64,000 bases of DNA from Sipunculus nudus (Eukaryota; Annelida; Sipuncula; Golfingiida; Sipunculidae), in assembly GCA_026874595.1 (NCBI GenBank), contig CM049308.1:48925327-48989326 (forward strand). Reading direction: 5' to 3'. A model generated the notes under the pieces. The model had not been told where the DNA came from and made no database searches. It saw only the letters and a list, made by a program, of their open reading frames with translations. Numbering within the stretch: position 1 is the stretch's first letter; the number at the start of each line of letters is the position of its first letter. The translations under genes were made by a program, and so were the position numbers. Positions 62,801 through 64,000 of the stretch are shown here, one piece after another.

Positions 62801-63979
62801 TTGTTAATACATATAAGCCTGTTTAAAATATAACTTTACATTTTATGAAATTAACAATGAATAAAATTAATACACAAATATGCAGTATCATTAAATATAG
62901 GTTCTTAGTATTCACTTCAACCTTCCTCTGCCAAATATCTCCCCTTGCGCGTCGTCGAGTCTCTTGCACATGTTTGGTTTTAGCCTAACCTGCCTTTTAT
63001 AGCCCATCCCTTGTCGAGTAAAATTAGACAGGATTTTCGGTTCTAAGTCTCATTTTATGGCCGCGGCGGCAAAACGCGGATCTACGGTATTCCAAATAAC
63101 ACCATGCACTCACCCATGGTATTTTTCAGTTCAGTTTAAATGATAAAAAAATAAATCATATTATTCATTACTAATCATTAGGGATCATATGAAGGAAATT
63201 AATGATAGACAAAGATGCAGTTGATAATATTAATCTAGATTCCTGCTGTGTCTAGTGTGTACATTGATGTGAAATTAGTCCAAAATGAATATATTACATT
63301 TATTTTTTTTTAAATATAAATAAAAGCCATAAAACCAGGTACTTATGATCATTATTTAAATGTCTGAATTTTGTATATTCTTGATTCTCAACATCATTGT
63401 TTGGTGAAAACTGAATAAATACCAGACTTGGTGCGAATACTTTGCAAATGTATTTGAATACGAATATGAACATATACTCTATTATAAAATTTCTTGCATA
63501 AAAATGGGAATTCAGGTAAAAATGAAAGTATATGAATACCAGTGCAAATACTTTCCAAATGTATTCATGAATGCATTCATGAATATATTCTTTGATATTA
63601 TTATAATAATCATTTCAGTTGTATTTTATTTTAAAAAATCATATGATTCTCTTATTATTATTAATAAAAATTATATTTGGGACAATTTGTAATTATTTTT
63701 AATAAATAGTTAAACTCTTATATTATATGTTCTGCTTATAAGTTATATGGCCAAGTCAAAATCTGTGTGACAAAAGCACTCCATTTGTTAATAAAATAAA
63801 TGAAATCAATCCTCTTCCCTGTCTCCAAAGATACTATCAAAATCAAACATAAGCTAAACACCCACAACTCATAATACAGCTTATATTTATTTCCACACAA
63901 AACAAGCATGTGCCTCATTTCTAAATCATATTTTTTTATCATATATAACAGCTGAGCGCCGTGACCCATGGGTCCCTTG
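59881..63979 (+). mobile_element. Helentron-like element E2, 5' hairpin lost, with insertion
   Basis: Collinear with E1 and very similar throughout, ending CAGCTGAGCGCCGTGACCCA, TGGGTCC and CTTG (63976-63979). The start reads five T, AGCT, ATAGTCGTGG: relative to E1, 25 bp between two AGCT tetranucleotides are missing, which removes the hairpin. A 1548-bp TA-target element is inserted at 61540. Apart from the insertion the length is close to E1. Confidence 0.78.
61540..63087. mobile_element. TA-target MITE-like element, 1548 bp, inside E2
   Basis: Terminal inverted repeats of about 25 bp (left CCGTAGATCCGTGTTTTGCC onward; right the complement with one mismatch), flanked by TA at 61538-61539 and 63088-63089. 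E1 has the empty site (ACATATTCCAAATAAC near 41107), which confirms the boundaries and the TA duplication. Inside, a block of ~260 bp is duplicated (about 61965-62215 and 62225-62490; shared GGGTCCTGCTG and ACATCAAAGCATT). No transposase frame. Confidence 0.85.
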
Positions 63980-64000
63980 TTTCTCTTATGAGACCTCCAA

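Overview
This is animal nuclear DNA: AT-rich, intron-like, without operons or long genuine reading frames, and dominated by nested repeats. The repeat style (tandem-cored rolling-circle elements whose units carry GGTGGCGCCACC, TA-target MITEs, tRNA-like SINE, long C tracts) fits a mollusc, probably a bivalve. That placement is inference from repeat character, since no conserved gene identifies the organism. The only protein-coding sequence I can support is one 87-bp internal exon (13002-13088, + strand) encoding a leucine-heptad coiled coil with clean splice sites. The rest is read as flanking introns or intergenic DNA. Almost all other open frames are chance frames or translations of repeats.

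Layout. 0-9 kb: outer repeat F carrying element A1 (8 internal units), a ~140-bp degenerate tandem repeat, then two copies of family C. 9.4 kb: tRNA-derived SINE. 9.6-13.1 kb: mostly unique DNA ending in the exon. 13.2-17.4 kb: element A2, then a TA-target inverted-repeat element with element D nested inside. 17.7-20 kb: a 33-bp minisatellite split by a second TA-target element. 20.4 kb: GC-rich insertion with 15-bp target-site duplications. 21-30 kb: mostly unique AT-rich DNA with possible regulatory elements. 30.4-38.3 kb: family B copies, the largest with a 1007-bp higher-order repeat and element A3 nested in it. 38.3 kb: 39-bp minisatellite. 39.4-42 kb: element E1. 42.9-47.3 kb: family H, then a second F copy carrying B3. 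49.7 kb: 78-bp minisatellite. 52.3-55.3 kb: two stacked B 5' ends with one 3' end. 58-59 kb: 45-bp minisatellite. 59.9-64 kb: element E2, holding a third TA-target element whose empty site is seen in E1.

Main result. Families A, B, C, D, E and F share one plan: insertion in or next to a T run without target-site duplication, a hairpin at the 5' end, a GTCC/GTCTG-rich stretch, a tandem core, an inverted copy of the 5' end, a short palindrome, and a 3' end CTAG or CTTG followed by T. This is the layout known for non-autonomous Helitron/Helentron elements (HINEs; the 'pearl' elements of oysters are comparable). Several unrelated cores contain the same 12-bp palindrome GGTGGCGCCACC once per unit. 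In two copies of outer repeat F, different families (A and B) have entered the same seven-T tract three bases apart. No autonomous Rep/helicase gene is in the window, so these copies would be moved in trans if they are still active.
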